A stretch of 64,000 bases of DNA from Clostridiales bacterium (lineage in GTDB: Bacteria > Bacillota > Clostridia > Christensenellales > CAG-138). The position numbers and the translations under genes are program-made. Location of the stretch: contig DXWI01000007.1 in assembly GCA_019416935.1 (NCBI GenBank), positions 1 to 64,000 on the forward strand, in the 5' to 3' direction. This document shows positions 35,436 through 45,294 of the stretch, one piece after another (the stretch's first letter is position 1; every line of letters starts with the position of its first letter). The notes below the pieces were generated by a model that searched no databases, was not told the origin of the DNA, and was given only the letters and a program-made list of their open reading frames with translations.

Positions 35436-36917
35436 TCAATCGTCATCGTGCTCACTCTCGCGGCTGTGACCGAGGATTTGGCCGGTTGCCGCGTCGATTT
35501 CATATTCATATTCCACGCCGTCCTTCACAAACTCCACCTCATAGACGGAAACACCGTCGTCGCAATCCCGCTTCGCGCGCATGTTATCCCCGCTGGACAG
35601 GCCGGCGTGTTCGAGCGCGATGCGCTGCGCCCGGTCCCGCCCGATATCGTGCGCGTCCGCGCTGCCGGACTGATTTTCCAGGCCATCGTCCGGACGATCC
35701 TGACGGTCGGCGTCCTGCTCAAGAATGTCGCCGGTTGCCGCGTCGATCTCGTACTCGTATTTGTATTCGCCGGCATGAAACGCGATCTCATACACCCGCC
35801 GTCCGTCGTCGGTATCGGCATGGACGGATACGGCCTTTGCCTGCTGTGCGGCGATGCCGGCATGGGCGAGCGCCGCGCTGAGCGCCTGCTCTTCACCGAT
35901 ATCCCTGTCGGAGGCGCTGGGAACCGTGCCGCCCGCGGCGGCATGGCCGTCGTCCCGTTCCCGATCTGATTTCACAACATCGCCGGTCACGGCGTCGATG
36001 TCGTACTCGTATTCCCAGCCGTCTGCGGTGAAATCGACCTCGTAGACCATGCGCCCGCGCTCCACGTCCATTTCCACCGACCAGGCCGCAGCCTTCTCCA
36101 TGGCAATGCCGGCATGGGCGAGCGCCGCCGCCTTGGCCGCATCCGCGCCGATGTAGCCGCCGTCGCTGGCTGCGCCGGTGCGGGCGATCACCTGCGGCGA
36201 TTCGTTGCCGTCGAGCAGCAGGTTCAGCGCGTGGATGGTCAGTCCAGCGAGGTCCTCTGCACGCAGCGCGGCGTTTTTATGGAGCAATTCACAGATCAGC
36301 GCCGCTTTTCCACGCGAAATATCGTGCGCGGCGGCCAGCGCCGCAATCTCCTCATCCATGGACAGCGTTTGCGACAGAACGGAGCCCTCCACCCCGAAGC
36401 CGGCCAGCAGCGCGTCGATCTCGCTGGAGAGCCGCTGTTGGAGCGCCGCCGCGCTTTCGCCGCCCTCGACCGAGATCAGGATGGAATTGGCGAGCTCGCT
36501 GATATATCCGCAGCGCAGCAGCGAACCGATCAGCGCATTCACCGCTACGTCAAGCTGTACGCCGGTCAAATCCATGCCGTTCAGAACGCGCAGCGCATCC
36601 TCATTTCTTGCGTCCACGCTGAGCACGCGTTCCTCATGGTTGATCGAAAGCTGGATGCTGGGGTTCACGTCCAGCTCCACCACCGCCGTTACCCGGTTCG
36701 CCCGATTGTGCGACAGGATACCCATACACCCGAGCAGCATTACCGCGCAGGCGGCCACAGCGGCGATGCTGCGCACGAGCGTGCGGCTTTGCCGCGGCCG
36801 CGCGGGGGAGGGAGCGGCGTGCAGGCGGCCGGCAGCTTCGCCGAGCCGGTCGGAATATTCCGGCGCGGCATGTTCCGCGGCGCGCCGCAGCGATTGTTCA
36901 AGCTGTTTCTGTTTCAT
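35436..36917 (-). CDS. RsgI-like anti-sigma factor with three PepSY domains
   Basis: 493 aa. A short cytoplasmic anti-sigma part (1-45), one membrane helix (about 49-68), an RsgI-type juxtamembrane domain (about 75-200; ELDVNPSIQLSINHEERVLS is its hallmark), then three consecutive PepSY repeats outside the cell, each ending in a YEYEIDAATG-type strand. PepSY domains are thought to bind or inhibit peptidases or sense wall material. It should hold the upstream sigma factor inactive until an outside signal. The ATG at 36917 overlaps the sigma gene by 20 nt. Confidence 0.88.
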   Translation of the reverse strand: MKQKQLEQSLRRAAEHAAPEYSDRLGEAAGRLHAAPSPARPRQSRTLVRSIAAVAACAVMLLGCMGILSHNRANRVTAVVELDVNPSIQLSINHEERVLSVDARNEDALRVLNGMDLTGVQLDVAVNALIGSLLRCGYISELANSILISVEGGESAAALQQRLSSEIDALLAGFGVEGSVLSQTLSMDEEIAALAAAHDISRGKAALICELLHKNAALRAEDLAGLTIHALNLLLDGNESPQVIARTGAASDGGYIGADAAKAAALAHAGIAMEKAAAWSVEMDVERGRMVYEVDFTADGWEYEYDIDAVTGDVVKSDRERDDGHAAAGGTVPSASDRDIGEEQALSAALAHAGIAAQQAKAVSVHADTDDGRRVYEIAFHAGEYKYEYEIDAATGDILEQDADRQDRPDDGLENQSGSADAHDIGRDRAQRIALEHAGLSSGDNMRAKRDCDDGVSVYEVEFVKDGVEYEYEIDAATGQILGHSRESEHDDD

Positions 36918-37473
36918 ACTGCGATTCCTCCAGTGCATGCTGTAGTTTTTGAATGGCCCGGTTGTAGCGCGACAACACGGTGGAGAGCGGCACATGCAGC
37001 ATTTCGGCGCACTCCCGATGCAGGAAACCGCCAACGGCATGCAGGGCGACCAGCTGCCGCTCCGACTCGGTGAGCCGGGACAGCGCCGCATACAGCACAA
37101 GGCGATCCTCGGTTGTGACCCGCGGCAGGTGCGCGGTGAGCTGCGCCCAGTCCCCATAGGGCAGGATATCGGCGCGCCGGTGTTCGCGCAGCTTCATCAG
37201 CGACAGATTCTTGGCAATGGTCAAAATCCATGGCATGGGCCGCCCGTTCGGCCGATAGCGGGGGGCCGCGTCGCAGATGCGCAGATAGGTATCCTGCACC
37301 ACATCCTCGGCGTCCTGCACGCTGCGCGTGATGGAAAGCGCAAACGCATAGACGCCAACGTGTGTCTGCGCATAGAGCGCTTCGAGCGCGCTGCCATCCC
37401 CCGCCGCAAGGCGGAGCAGCAGCGCCTCAACGGTGGCATATTGTGCGGTTCTTTCTGGGGTGCATTCCGGCAT
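36898..37473 (-). CDS. ECF-type RNA polymerase sigma factor, partner of the RsgI-like anti-sigma
   Basis: 191 aa with region 2 (DAEDVVQDTYLRI, about 54-66) and region 4 (LTESERQLVALHAVGGFLHRE and PLSTVLSRYNRAIQKL, about 130-175). The ATG at 37473 follows AAAGGAG. Overlap with the anti-sigma gene is a standard sign of a cognate pair. The promoter it recognises was not identified. The region upstream is AT-rich. Confidence 0.92.
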   Translation of the reverse strand: MPECTPERTAQYATVEALLLRLAAGDGSALEALYAQTHVGVYAFALSITRSVQDAEDVVQDTYLRICDAAPRYRPNGRPMPWILTIAKNLSLMKLREHRRADILPYGDWAQLTAHLPRVTTEDRLVLYAALSRLTESERQLVALHAVGGFLHRECAEMLHVPLSTVLSRYNRAIQKLQHALEESQYETETA

Positions 37474-37611
37474 GGTCGCGCTCCTTTCACTCCATACATG
37501 CACGAAGCGGTCGATTTATCGCAGCGGTATGAAAAATTATTTTCATTTTATCAATTTGCCGGCGGGGTGTAAAGCGGCGAAGCGCAGGTGGTTTCCAGCC
37601 GCAATATCGTG

Positions 37612-37620
37612 TGCTATAAT
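37612..37620 (+). promoter_or_regulatory. extended -10 promoter of the DMT transporter gene
   Basis: TGC followed by TATAAT (37615-37620), 32 nt before the start codon. No clear -35. Confidence 0.5.
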
Positions 37621-37652
37621 AACAAAAGACTGTCGAAACGGGATGGAGAACC

Positions 37653-38513
37653 ATGAGCGAAGTAATCTTGTATGCCTCGGCGTCCGCTCTGCTGTGCGGG
37701 CTTCTGCCGAGCTTTATGAAAACGGGCGTGCGGCGCGCGGCGCCCTCGGTCGCTGCGGCGCTGTTTGCCACGGTGACGTTTTTGTTCGCGCTTGGCGCTG
37801 CGGCCATCTCCGGAACGCTTGGGTCGCTGCAGCGCATCGATAATGCAGGGCTGCTCAACCTTGCGCTCGACGGTCTGCTCGATACGCTCGTTTGGCTTTG
37901 CCTGTTCACGGCGCTCTCCACCGGCGGTGTGAACCGCGTTATGCCGGTCTACAACCTTGCCGCTGCCGGCGCTATCGGTCTGACCGCGCTCCTCTTTCAG
38001 GGCAGAGTCGGCGTTTGGCGCCTTTGCTGCATCGTGCTGCTGCTGCTCGGCACGGTGCTGATGGAAAGCCGCCAGCAAAAGGGGCGCGGCTACCAATGGC
38101 TGCTGTTCTCCTCCCTGGCGCTCGCCGCCGCGGCGGCGCAGCTCGTGTATGAGGCGCGCTGCCTGCCCGCCCTGCCCGGCAGTCTGCAGCGGCTTATGGC
38201 CACGCTGGTCGCCATGGTATTGCTGTGGTGCCTGTCCGCAGCGGGCAGATCGCTCAACGGTCTCAAAAAGCTCCAACTGGAGGACTGGCTGTTCTTGCTG
38301 CTCGCCGGTGTTGCGGCGGGGCTTGCCGGCCTGTGCGACACGGCGGTGGAGCGGATGGGCGACAGCACCTATGTGCTGCCGATCCGCTGCTGCGCGTTCC
38401 CGCTGATGATGCTGTTTGCGCGCATCTTTCACAAAGAAAAAATGCCCGGCGCGGCCATCCTCGGCCTGCTGCTGGCCGTGTTCGGCATGTTCGGCCTACT
38501 GCTCAACGTATAA
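37653..38513 (+). CDS. DMT-superfamily (EamA-like) transporter
   Basis: A 286-aa membrane protein with about ten hydrophobic helices in two similar halves, the EamA layout. Members move amino acids, nucleotide sugars or other metabolites; nothing here fixes the cargo. The ATG at 37653 follows GGATGGAGA. The HAD phosphatase gene starts 32 nt downstream with its own good ribosome binding site, so the three plus-strand genes 37653-39375 are probably an operon. Confidence 0.85.
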   Translation: MSEVILYASASALLCGLLPSFMKTGVRRAAPSVAAALFATVTFLFALGAAAISGTLGSLQRIDNAGLLNLALDGLLDTLVWLCLFTALSTGGVNRVMPVYNLAAAGAIGLTALLFQGRVGVWRLCCIVLLLLGTVLMESRQQKGRGYQWLLFSSLALAAAAAQLVYEARCLPALPGSLQRLMATLVAMVLLWCLSAAGRSLNGLKKLQLEDWLFLLLAGVAAGLAGLCDTAVERMGDSTYVLPIRCCAFPLMMLFARIFHKEKMPGAAILGLLLAVFGMFGLLLNV

Positions 38514-38545
38514 GCCTGTTGTAAGAACCGGAGGGAAATGGGAAA

Positions 38546-39193
38546 ATGTACAAGCTCTGTGCTTTTGATCTGGACGGCACGCTGGTGGACACCATCGGCG
38601 ATCTGGCGGCGAGCCTGAATTTTGCGCTCGAGAAGAACGGGTTTCCAACCTATACCGCGCAGGAGGTGTCGCGCCTTGTCGGCCACAGCGTCTCCTATAT
38701 GTGCTATATGGCCGTGCCGGAGACGGCGCGCGAGGCGCACTGGAAGCAGGTGAACGCGGACTGCGACGCGCACTATGCAAAGCACTGCTGCGACCATTCG
38801 CGCCCATATGAGGGCATTCTGCGCACGGTGACGCGCCTGAAGGCGGCGGGCGTTACGCTCGCCGTTGTTACGAACAAGCCGCACCGGCACGCCATGCATG
38901 TGGTGAACGAGCTGTTTCCGAGGGATACGTTTTCGATCATTCTCGGCATGATGCAGAAGTTTGAGAAAAAGCCGGCGGCCGAGCCGCTGAACTTTGTGCT
39001 GGACTATCTGGACGTGGACAAAGAGGATGCGATCTATGTGGGCGATTCCGAGGTGGACATCGATTTTGCGAGGAATACCGGCCTGCCGTGCGTGTCCGTC
39101 ACATGGGGCCTGCGGCCGCGGACGGAACTGATCGCAGCGGGCGCCGCCTGCCTGATCGACGACCCGGAGGAGCTGCTGGAGATCGTGCTGTGA
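38546..39193 (+). CDS. HAD-family phosphatase, phosphoglycolate phosphatase-like
   Basis: 215 aa. HAD motif I FDLDGTLVDT (7-16), motif II VVTNK (about 110), motif III lysine near EKKPAAEP and motif IV VGDSEVDIDFA (about 158). A helical cap lies between motif I and II, as in Gph/PGP subfamily phosphatases. Substrate could be phosphoglycolate or another small phosphate ester. The ATG at 38546 follows GGAGGGA. Its stop overlaps the start of the BFD-like gene (GTGA). Confidence 0.88.
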   Translation: MYKLCAFDLDGTLVDTIGDLAASLNFALEKNGFPTYTAQEVSRLVGHSVSYMCYMAVPETAREAHWKQVNADCDAHYAKHCCDHSRPYEGILRTVTRLKAAGVTLAVVTNKPHRHAMHVVNELFPRDTFSIILGMMQKFEKKPAAEPLNFVLDYLDVDKEDAIYVGDSEVDIDFARNTGLPCVSVTWGLRPRTELIAAGAACLIDDPEELLEIVL

Positions 39194-39375
39194 GGCGGCC
39201 GGGGGAGACGATCTGCTGGTGCTGCCGCGTGCGGGTGTGCGATGTAGAGCGCGCGGTGCGGGAGGGCGCACGCACCCTTGAGGAGGTGTGCTGTCGGACC
39301 GGCGCGGGAGACGGCTGCACCAAGTGTAGGAATACCGTACTCAGCGTGCTGAACGGGATTTTGGAAACCATATAA
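39190..39375 (+). CDS. BFD-like [2Fe-2S]-binding protein
   Basis: 61 aa. Four ligands in the bacterioferritin-associated ferredoxin pattern are seen as CxC (ICWCC region) and CxxC (CTKC), with the helical EVCCRTGAGDGC segment between. Such domains act alone or as modules in nitrite reductases and NifU. Start is a GTG at 39190 behind GGAG, overlapping the HAD gene stop. Its partner protein is unknown; a link to iron or redox control is inference. Confidence 0.8.
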   Translation: MRRPGETICWCCRVRVCDVERAVREGARTLEEVCCRTGAGDGCTKCRNTVLSVLNGILETI

Positions 39376-39457
39376 AAATCTGATGAAACCAAGGGCGGTG
39401 GCCGTCGCATGGATGGCCGCCGCCTCTGTTTATCAAATCGGTTGTTTTTGCCCGGCG

Positions 39458-41029
39458 TTATTTCAAACGAACGGTCAGCGCATTGGCCTCATCCAGTACC
39501 GGCGCGCTGTAGCGGAACACGATGCCGCCTACCCGCGTTACATCCATGTCCTCGCTGAGAAACGTCAGCGTTTCGGTGTAGATGCCGGTCGCGTCGTCAC
39601 GGAAGGGGGCGTCCGGCGTCATGATACTGCCCGTGTTCGCAATCGGCGCCCCGGATGTATCGACTACGCTTCCCTTACTGTAGCGGCTCGCATCGGTCAC
39701 ACCGTCCTCGCGATAGGAGATCGTGATGGCCCGCTTTGCCGTATCCACCTGCACATCGAGCAGCGTGACGGTCAGCGCATCGGTCACCTTGACCGGCGTA
39801 CCAAGCGCGTCAAACATCATGTTGACGCTGTGCTCACCGCTGCTGCCGAGGATTGGCACGATGCGAAGATATGCCGTATGGTAATCGGGGGTAAAATACA
39901 CGCGGTTCTGCACGGGCGTTCTCCAGCCGGAACCGATCGTGCCGTCGATGCGCGGATTGAGCGATTCATTGCGGTCATTGAACACGGCAAAGGAGAGGAA
40001 GGGCACGAAGTCCGGCTGGCCTGCATCGGCATCGGCGTCCAGAATGGCACGCTGCTCCTCCTCACTCAGCGGGCACGGATGCTCCGCAAGATACGCGTCG
40101 AGCGGTCCGCCGCTCTGCCAGTCGAGCACGGTCTTATCCGGATGAGCCGCTAGATATGCAGACTCAGCGGCGCGCAGCGCGTCGCCCCATGCACGGTATG
40201 CTTCGTTCCGGTACAGCGCATTGCCGGGCGACGTCTCCTCAAAGACGATCGTTCCTCCGGTTTTGTCCATCGTGACGCAGCGCACAGTGATCGCATGATG
40301 GAAGTGCGCGTCATCGATCTCCAGAACCGCGTTCGGATATACGACGAGCGCGTCCGCCGCCGCGTTGGTCAGGTCCACGTTGAAGGTGTACCGCCAGTCG
40401 CCGCTCTTTCCGAACAGCGAATCGAAGCCAACCGTGAGCGTACAGGTTTTGGGCACGCCGCCCGGCACCGTGAACGACTGCATGCAGATGAGCGTGTGCG
40501 CGTCTGTCCGCTCGGCATACACGAGCTGCTCATGGCTCAGTTGGCGAACGCCGTCGTTCACCGAAAGATACGGCGCGGGCGGCTGCACCGCCTCCGGCAG
40601 CGGTTCCTTCATGCCGGCGGTGTAGAACACGGTCACTTGTTCGCCATCAATGGCGATGTTGTCGATTGTGAGCGCAGCTGATTCCGCGTCGCCGGTGAGC
40701 GGCAGACCCACTGCGTCGCTCGTGCGCTCATAATAGCCCTGCTGCGCCCGCAGCTCGGGATCGCCGTTGCTGGAAAAGAAGCCGATCCTGCTTCCTTCGC
40801 CGGAGAGGATGAGTCCCGCCGCAAGCGTCGCGCCGGAGAGCAGCAGCGTTGCCGCTGCCGCAATCGCCAGCGCCGTGCGCCGCGTGAGCCGCCTGTGCGG
40901 CCGCTTCCACTCTTCGTGCAGCATTGGTATGCGAGAGTCGGGACATTCGGCGTACAGATTTTTTCGGAGCATATTCCCTGAGAGCAGGGTTTGTTCCAGT
41001 ATATCATGGTAATATTCCCGTTCGGTCAT
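39458..41029 (-). CDS. DUF4179-type anti-sigma factor
   Basis: 523 aa: a cytoplasmic N-terminus (1-50), one membrane helix (about 52-72), then a large extracellular beta-rich region containing a DUF4179-like block (about 80-180) and further Ig-like strands. It overlaps the upstream sigma gene by 4 nt (ATGA), which supports a regulator role for this otherwise unannotated protein. The extracellular part is long compared with typical members and probably does the sensing. Its start codon lies inside the sigma gene's end. Confidence 0.82.
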   Translation of the reverse strand: MTEREYYHDILEQTLLSGNMLRKNLYAECPDSRIPMLHEEWKRPHRRLTRRTALAIAAAATLLLSGATLAAGLILSGEGSRIGFFSSNGDPELRAQQGYYERTSDAVGLPLTGDAESAALTIDNIAIDGEQVTVFYTAGMKEPLPEAVQPPAPYLSVNDGVRQLSHEQLVYAERTDAHTLICMQSFTVPGGVPKTCTLTVGFDSLFGKSGDWRYTFNVDLTNAAADALVVYPNAVLEIDDAHFHHAITVRCVTMDKTGGTIVFEETSPGNALYRNEAYRAWGDALRAAESAYLAAHPDKTVLDWQSGGPLDAYLAEHPCPLSEEEQRAILDADADAGQPDFVPFLSFAVFNDRNESLNPRIDGTIGSGWRTPVQNRVYFTPDYHTAYLRIVPILGSSGEHSVNMMFDALGTPVKVTDALTVTLLDVQVDTAKRAITISYREDGVTDASRYSKGSVVDTSGAPIANTGSIMTPDAPFRDDATGIYTETLTFLSEDMDVTRVGGIVFRYSAPVLDEANALTVRLK

Positions 41030-41553
41030 AGTGCGAGTTCCCCTTTCTGTGTCAGTTGCGCGCGCAGGCTGCGTCGTGCCCGGAAAAGCCGGCTCTTGAC
41101 CGCCTCGCGGCCGACGTGCAGTTCCCGGGCGATTTCATCGACGGACAGTTCAAAGCCGTAATAGAGTACGAACGTCCGGTAGCACTCGGGCGGCAACGCC
41201 CGTGCCGCATCAAAGACGGCCTGCGCTTCCTGCCGCGTGGCCACGCGCAGCGCCGGGTCCGGCGTATCGTCTGCGATGAGCGCCTCCTCAAGCGGCGTCT
41301 CATGCTCGAGCTGTGCGGCGCGGGATGCGTAGTGATCGGCGATTTCGCGGCGTAGCATGCTTAGCAGGAATGCCGTCGGTTCCGCAATATCCGCATGCCC
41401 ATAGCGGGAGAGACGGCGGAGGAAGCGTGTGTAAACGTTTTGCAGCGCGTCCTCGGTGTCGAACGGATCGGGCAGCCGGAGCATCGCGTAGCGGAGCAGC
41501 GATCGATAGCTTGCGGTGTATGCCGCATGGAAGTAGGATTCATCCGGAAGCAT
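41026..41553 (-). CDS. ECF-type RNA polymerase sigma factor, partner of the DUF4179 protein
   Basis: 175 aa with region 2 (DTEDALQNVYTRFLRR, about 32-47) and region 4.2 (LSVDEIARELHVGREAVKSRLFRARRSL, split across about 134-162). The ATG at 41553 follows AGGGAGG at 10 nt. It is the second sigma/anti-sigma pair on this strand within 6 kb. Target promoter unknown. Confidence 0.92.
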   Translation of the reverse strand: MLPDESYFHAAYTASYRSLLRYAMLRLPDPFDTEDALQNVYTRFLRRLSRYGHADIAEPTAFLLSMLRREIADHYASRAAQLEHETPLEEALIADDTPDPALRVATRQEAQAVFDAARALPPECYRTFVLYYGFELSVDEIARELHVGREAVKSRLFRARRSLRAQLTQKGELAL

Positions 41554-41657
41554 GGTGATGGTGCCTCCCTTTCGGTTTCAAGCGCTTGTACCCATATAGA
41601 CGGCAAATTGACGTGTATGGTTGTGCGGTTCGGCAAAGTTTTCAGATAATTGCAAAT

Positions 41658-41694
41658 AAAAACTCTCCGCCGCGCAAAGCCGCGCGGCGGAGAG
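41658..41694 (-). terminator. intrinsic terminator of the liv operon
   Basis: CTCTCCGCCGCGC (41663-41675) pairs perfectly with GCGCGGCGGAGAG (41682-41694). On the minus strand it is followed by TTTTTAT. Confidence 0.92.
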
Positions 41695-41721
41695 GATTGC
41701 TCAGGCATGGGAAAGGGGCGG

Positions 41722-42423
41722 TCAGCCGCCGAGATATGCTTTCTTGACGGCATCGCTGTGCATCAGCTCGCTGCCCGAACCCTCCAGCACGATGGCACCG
41801 GTTTCGAGCACATAGCCGCGATCCGCAATGGACAGCGCCATGCGCGCGTTCTGCTCGACCAGCAGAATGGTCGTTCCCGCCTCGTGCAATTCGCGGATAA
41901 TATCGAAGATCTGCTGCACGAGAATGGGCGCAAGGCCCATGGAAGGCTCGTCAAGCATGAGCAGGCGCGGGCGGGACATGAGCGCGCGGCCCATGGCCAG
42001 CATCTGTTGCTCGCCGCCGGAGAGCGTGCCCGCCACCTGACGGCGGCGCTCCTTCAACCGGGGGAAGCGCTCGAACACATCCTGAAGCGAGGTGCCGATA
42101 CCGCCGTTCGGCTGCGTGAAAGCGCCCATCTCCAGATTTTCCTCCACGGACATGCTCAGAAAAACCCTTCGCCCCTCCGGTACATGTGCAAGCCCCATGC
42201 CCACGATCTTGTGCGGCGCGGTGGTGCGAATATCGTGCCCGTCAAACGTGATCTCGCCCGTCTTTGTACGAAGCAGTCCCGAGATGGTTTTGAGGATGGT
42301 GCTCTTGCCCGCGCCGTTTGCACCGATCAGCGTTACGATTTCGCCGGGGTTGACATGGAAGGAAACGCTTTTGATCGCGTGAATGTTGCCGTAGTAGACG
42401 TTGATATCCTGTACGTTCAGCAT
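41722..42423 (-). CDS. livF: branched-chain amino acid ABC transporter ATP-binding protein LivF
   Basis: 233 aa. Walker A GANGAGKST (about 37), signature LSGGEQQM (about 136), Walker B LLMLDEPSMGL (about 155) and switch His in VEQN are in place; length and the YLGG ending fit LivF. It pairs with LivG to drive import. Start ATG at 42423, 3 nt after livG. Last gene of the operon. Confidence 0.95.
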   Translation of the reverse strand: MLNVQDINVYYGNIHAIKSVSFHVNPGEIVTLIGANGAGKSTILKTISGLLRTKTGEITFDGHDIRTTAPHKIVGMGLAHVPEGRRVFLSMSVEENLEMGAFTQPNGGIGTSLQDVFERFPRLKERRRQVAGTLSGGEQQMLAMGRALMSRPRLLMLDEPSMGLAPILVQQIFDIIRELHEAGTTILLVEQNARMALSIADRGYVLETGAIVLEGSGSELMHSDAVKKAYLGG

Positions 42424-42426
42424 GGC

Positions 42427-43256
42427 CTACGCCTCCTCCTTCTTGCCCAGATACGCCTCGATGACGAGCGGATTGTTCTTGATCTGCTCCGGCGTACCCT
42501 TGGCGATGATTTTGCCGTAGTTGAGCACCGCGATGCCCTCGCAGATGCCCATGACCAGCGACATGTCGTGCTCAATGAGCATGACCGCAATCTGGAACAT
42601 ATCGCGGATATGGCAGATGTTGGCCATCAGATCGGCCGTTTCGGAGGGGTTCATGCCTGCGGCCGGCTCATCGAGCAGCAGAAGCTTCGGCTCGGTCGCC
42701 AGTGCGCGGACGATCTCCAGACGGCGCTGCGCGCCATAGGGGAGCGCGCCGGCCTTCACGTCTGCCATGTCCTGCATGTCGAAGATGGAGAGCAGCTCCA
42801 GCGCCCGCTCGTGCGCCCGTTTCTCCGTCCTCCAGTAGGACGGCAGGCGCAAAATGGCACTCGCGAGCGAATAGCTTGCGCTGTTGTGCAGGCCGATCTT
42901 CACGTTGTCCTCCACGGACAGATCCTTGAACAGGCGGATGTTCTGGAACGTGCGGGCAATGCCCATCCGGTTTACCTGATAGGTCGATTTGCCCTTGGTG
43001 TCGACGCCGTCGAGCAGGATCACGCCGCGTGTGGGCTGATAGACGTTGGTGATGAGATTGAACACGGTCGTTTTGCCAGCGCCGTTCGGGCCGATCAGAC
43101 CGGTGATCTCCGTGCGGCCCATGACGAGCGTGAAGTCCTCCACCGCGTGCAGACCGCCAAACTCAATGCCAAGGCCATGGATGTCCAGAATGGGCGGCTT
43201 ATCGATGTCGCGCTCCGGCAGCAGGCCGCGGCTCGGGATCGGTACGAGTTTATCCA

Positions 43257-43257
<1 letters not shown>
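42427..43257 (-). CDS. livG: branched-chain amino acid ABC transporter ATP-binding protein LivG
   Basis: 276 aa. Walker A GPNGAGKTT (about 58), signature LPYGAQRRLEI (about 173, the usual Liv variant), Walker B LLLDEPAAGMN and IEHDM. It is longer than LivF at both ends, as usual, and the C-terminal AYLG is typical. Its ATG overlaps the stop of livM by 1 nt. Confidence 0.95.
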
Positions 43258-44288
<1,031 letters not shown>

Positions 44289-44299
44289 ACTCCCCTCCT

Positions 44300-45187
44300 T
44301 TATACCTTTTCCGCCATCGAGCGGCCGAGGATGCCCGTGGGCTTGATCAGCAGCACGATGATGAGAATGGCGAACACCACGCCGTCCTTCCAGACGGACA
44401 GGCCGGCCGCAGAGACGAGAGCCTCGGCAAGTCCGATCGCGAAACCGCCGATCATGGCGCCGGGAATGGAGCCGATCCCGCCCAGCACGGCCGCGACGAA
44501 CGCCTTCAGGCCGAGCATGGAGCCCATGGTCGCATAGGCCTGCGGATAGGCGGTGCAGTAGAGCACCGAACCGATGCCGGCGAGCGCCGAGCCGATGGCA
44601 AACGTGAAGGAAATGGTGCGGTTGATATTGATGCCCATCAGCTCTGCTGCGCCTGTATCCTCGGAGACGGCGCGCATGGCCTTGCCCATCTTTGTTTTCT
44701 GGATGAGCAGCGTGAGCCCGATCATCGAAATGGCCGTAACCACGAGCGTGACGATCGCAGTACCCGGAATTTCAACGGAACCGATGGACAGGTTCGGCAC
44801 GGAGAAGAAGGGCGGGATGACCTGTGCGCCCGCACCGAAGATCATCTGCGCGGCATTCTCCAACAGGAAGGAGATGCCGATGGCGGTGATCAAAAGAGAG
44901 ATGCGCGGCGAGTTGCGCAGCGGCTTGTAGGCGACCTTTTCAATGGTCACGCCCAGCAGCACGCAGCCGATGACGGCGAACACGACGGCAAAAACGGGGT
45001 TGAGCGCAAAGCGCGCCATGCAGAGCCACGCGATGTATGCGCCGATCATGATGATGTCGCCGTGGGCGAAATTCAGCAGCATAATGATGCCGTACACCAT
45101 ACTGTAACCCAGTGCGACGAGCGCATAGATCGAGCCGGCCTGCAGCCCGTTTATGATCTGTCGTAGAAGGGTGGATAAGACGGACAT
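44300..45187 (-). CDS. livH: branched-chain amino acid ABC transporter permease LivH
   Basis: A 295-aa permease with about eight helices. It begins QIINGLQAGSIYALVALGYSMVYGI (split), the family N-terminus, and carries MRAVSEDTGAAELMGIN, the coupling loop. The ATG at 45187 follows AAGAAAGGA. A large stem-loop lies between livJ and this gene and may lower expression of the membrane and ATPase genes relative to the binding protein. Confidence 0.95.
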   Translation of the reverse strand: MSVLSTLLRQIINGLQAGSIYALVALGYSMVYGIIMLLNFAHGDIIMIGAYIAWLCMARFALNPVFAVVFAVIGCVLLGVTIEKVAYKPLRNSPRISLLITAIGISFLLENAAQMIFGAGAQVIPPFFSVPNLSIGSVEIPGTAIVTLVVTAISMIGLTLLIQKTKMGKAMRAVSEDTGAAELMGININRTISFTFAIGSALAGIGSVLYCTAYPQAYATMGSMLGLKAFVAAVLGGIGSIPGAMIGGFAIGLAEALVSAAGLSVWKDGVVFAILIIVLLIKPTGILGRSMAEKV

Positions 45188-45210
45188 AATGGGATTCCTT
45201 TCTTAGACGA

Positions 45211-45245
45211 CCGAAACCGTGTGGGAAGATCCCACACAGTTTCGG
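45211..45245 (-). terminator. intercistronic stem-loop between livJ and livH
   Basis: CCGAAACCGTGTGGG (45211-45225) pairs with CCCACACAGTTTCGG (45231-45245) with one mismatch. There is no T-tract, so it is more likely an mRNA-stability or partial-termination element than a full stop. Confidence 0.6.
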
Positions 45246-45294
45246 TATCGTGATTTCATCTGAAACAGGAATTCGGTTGATTTTTCGGAAAAGA

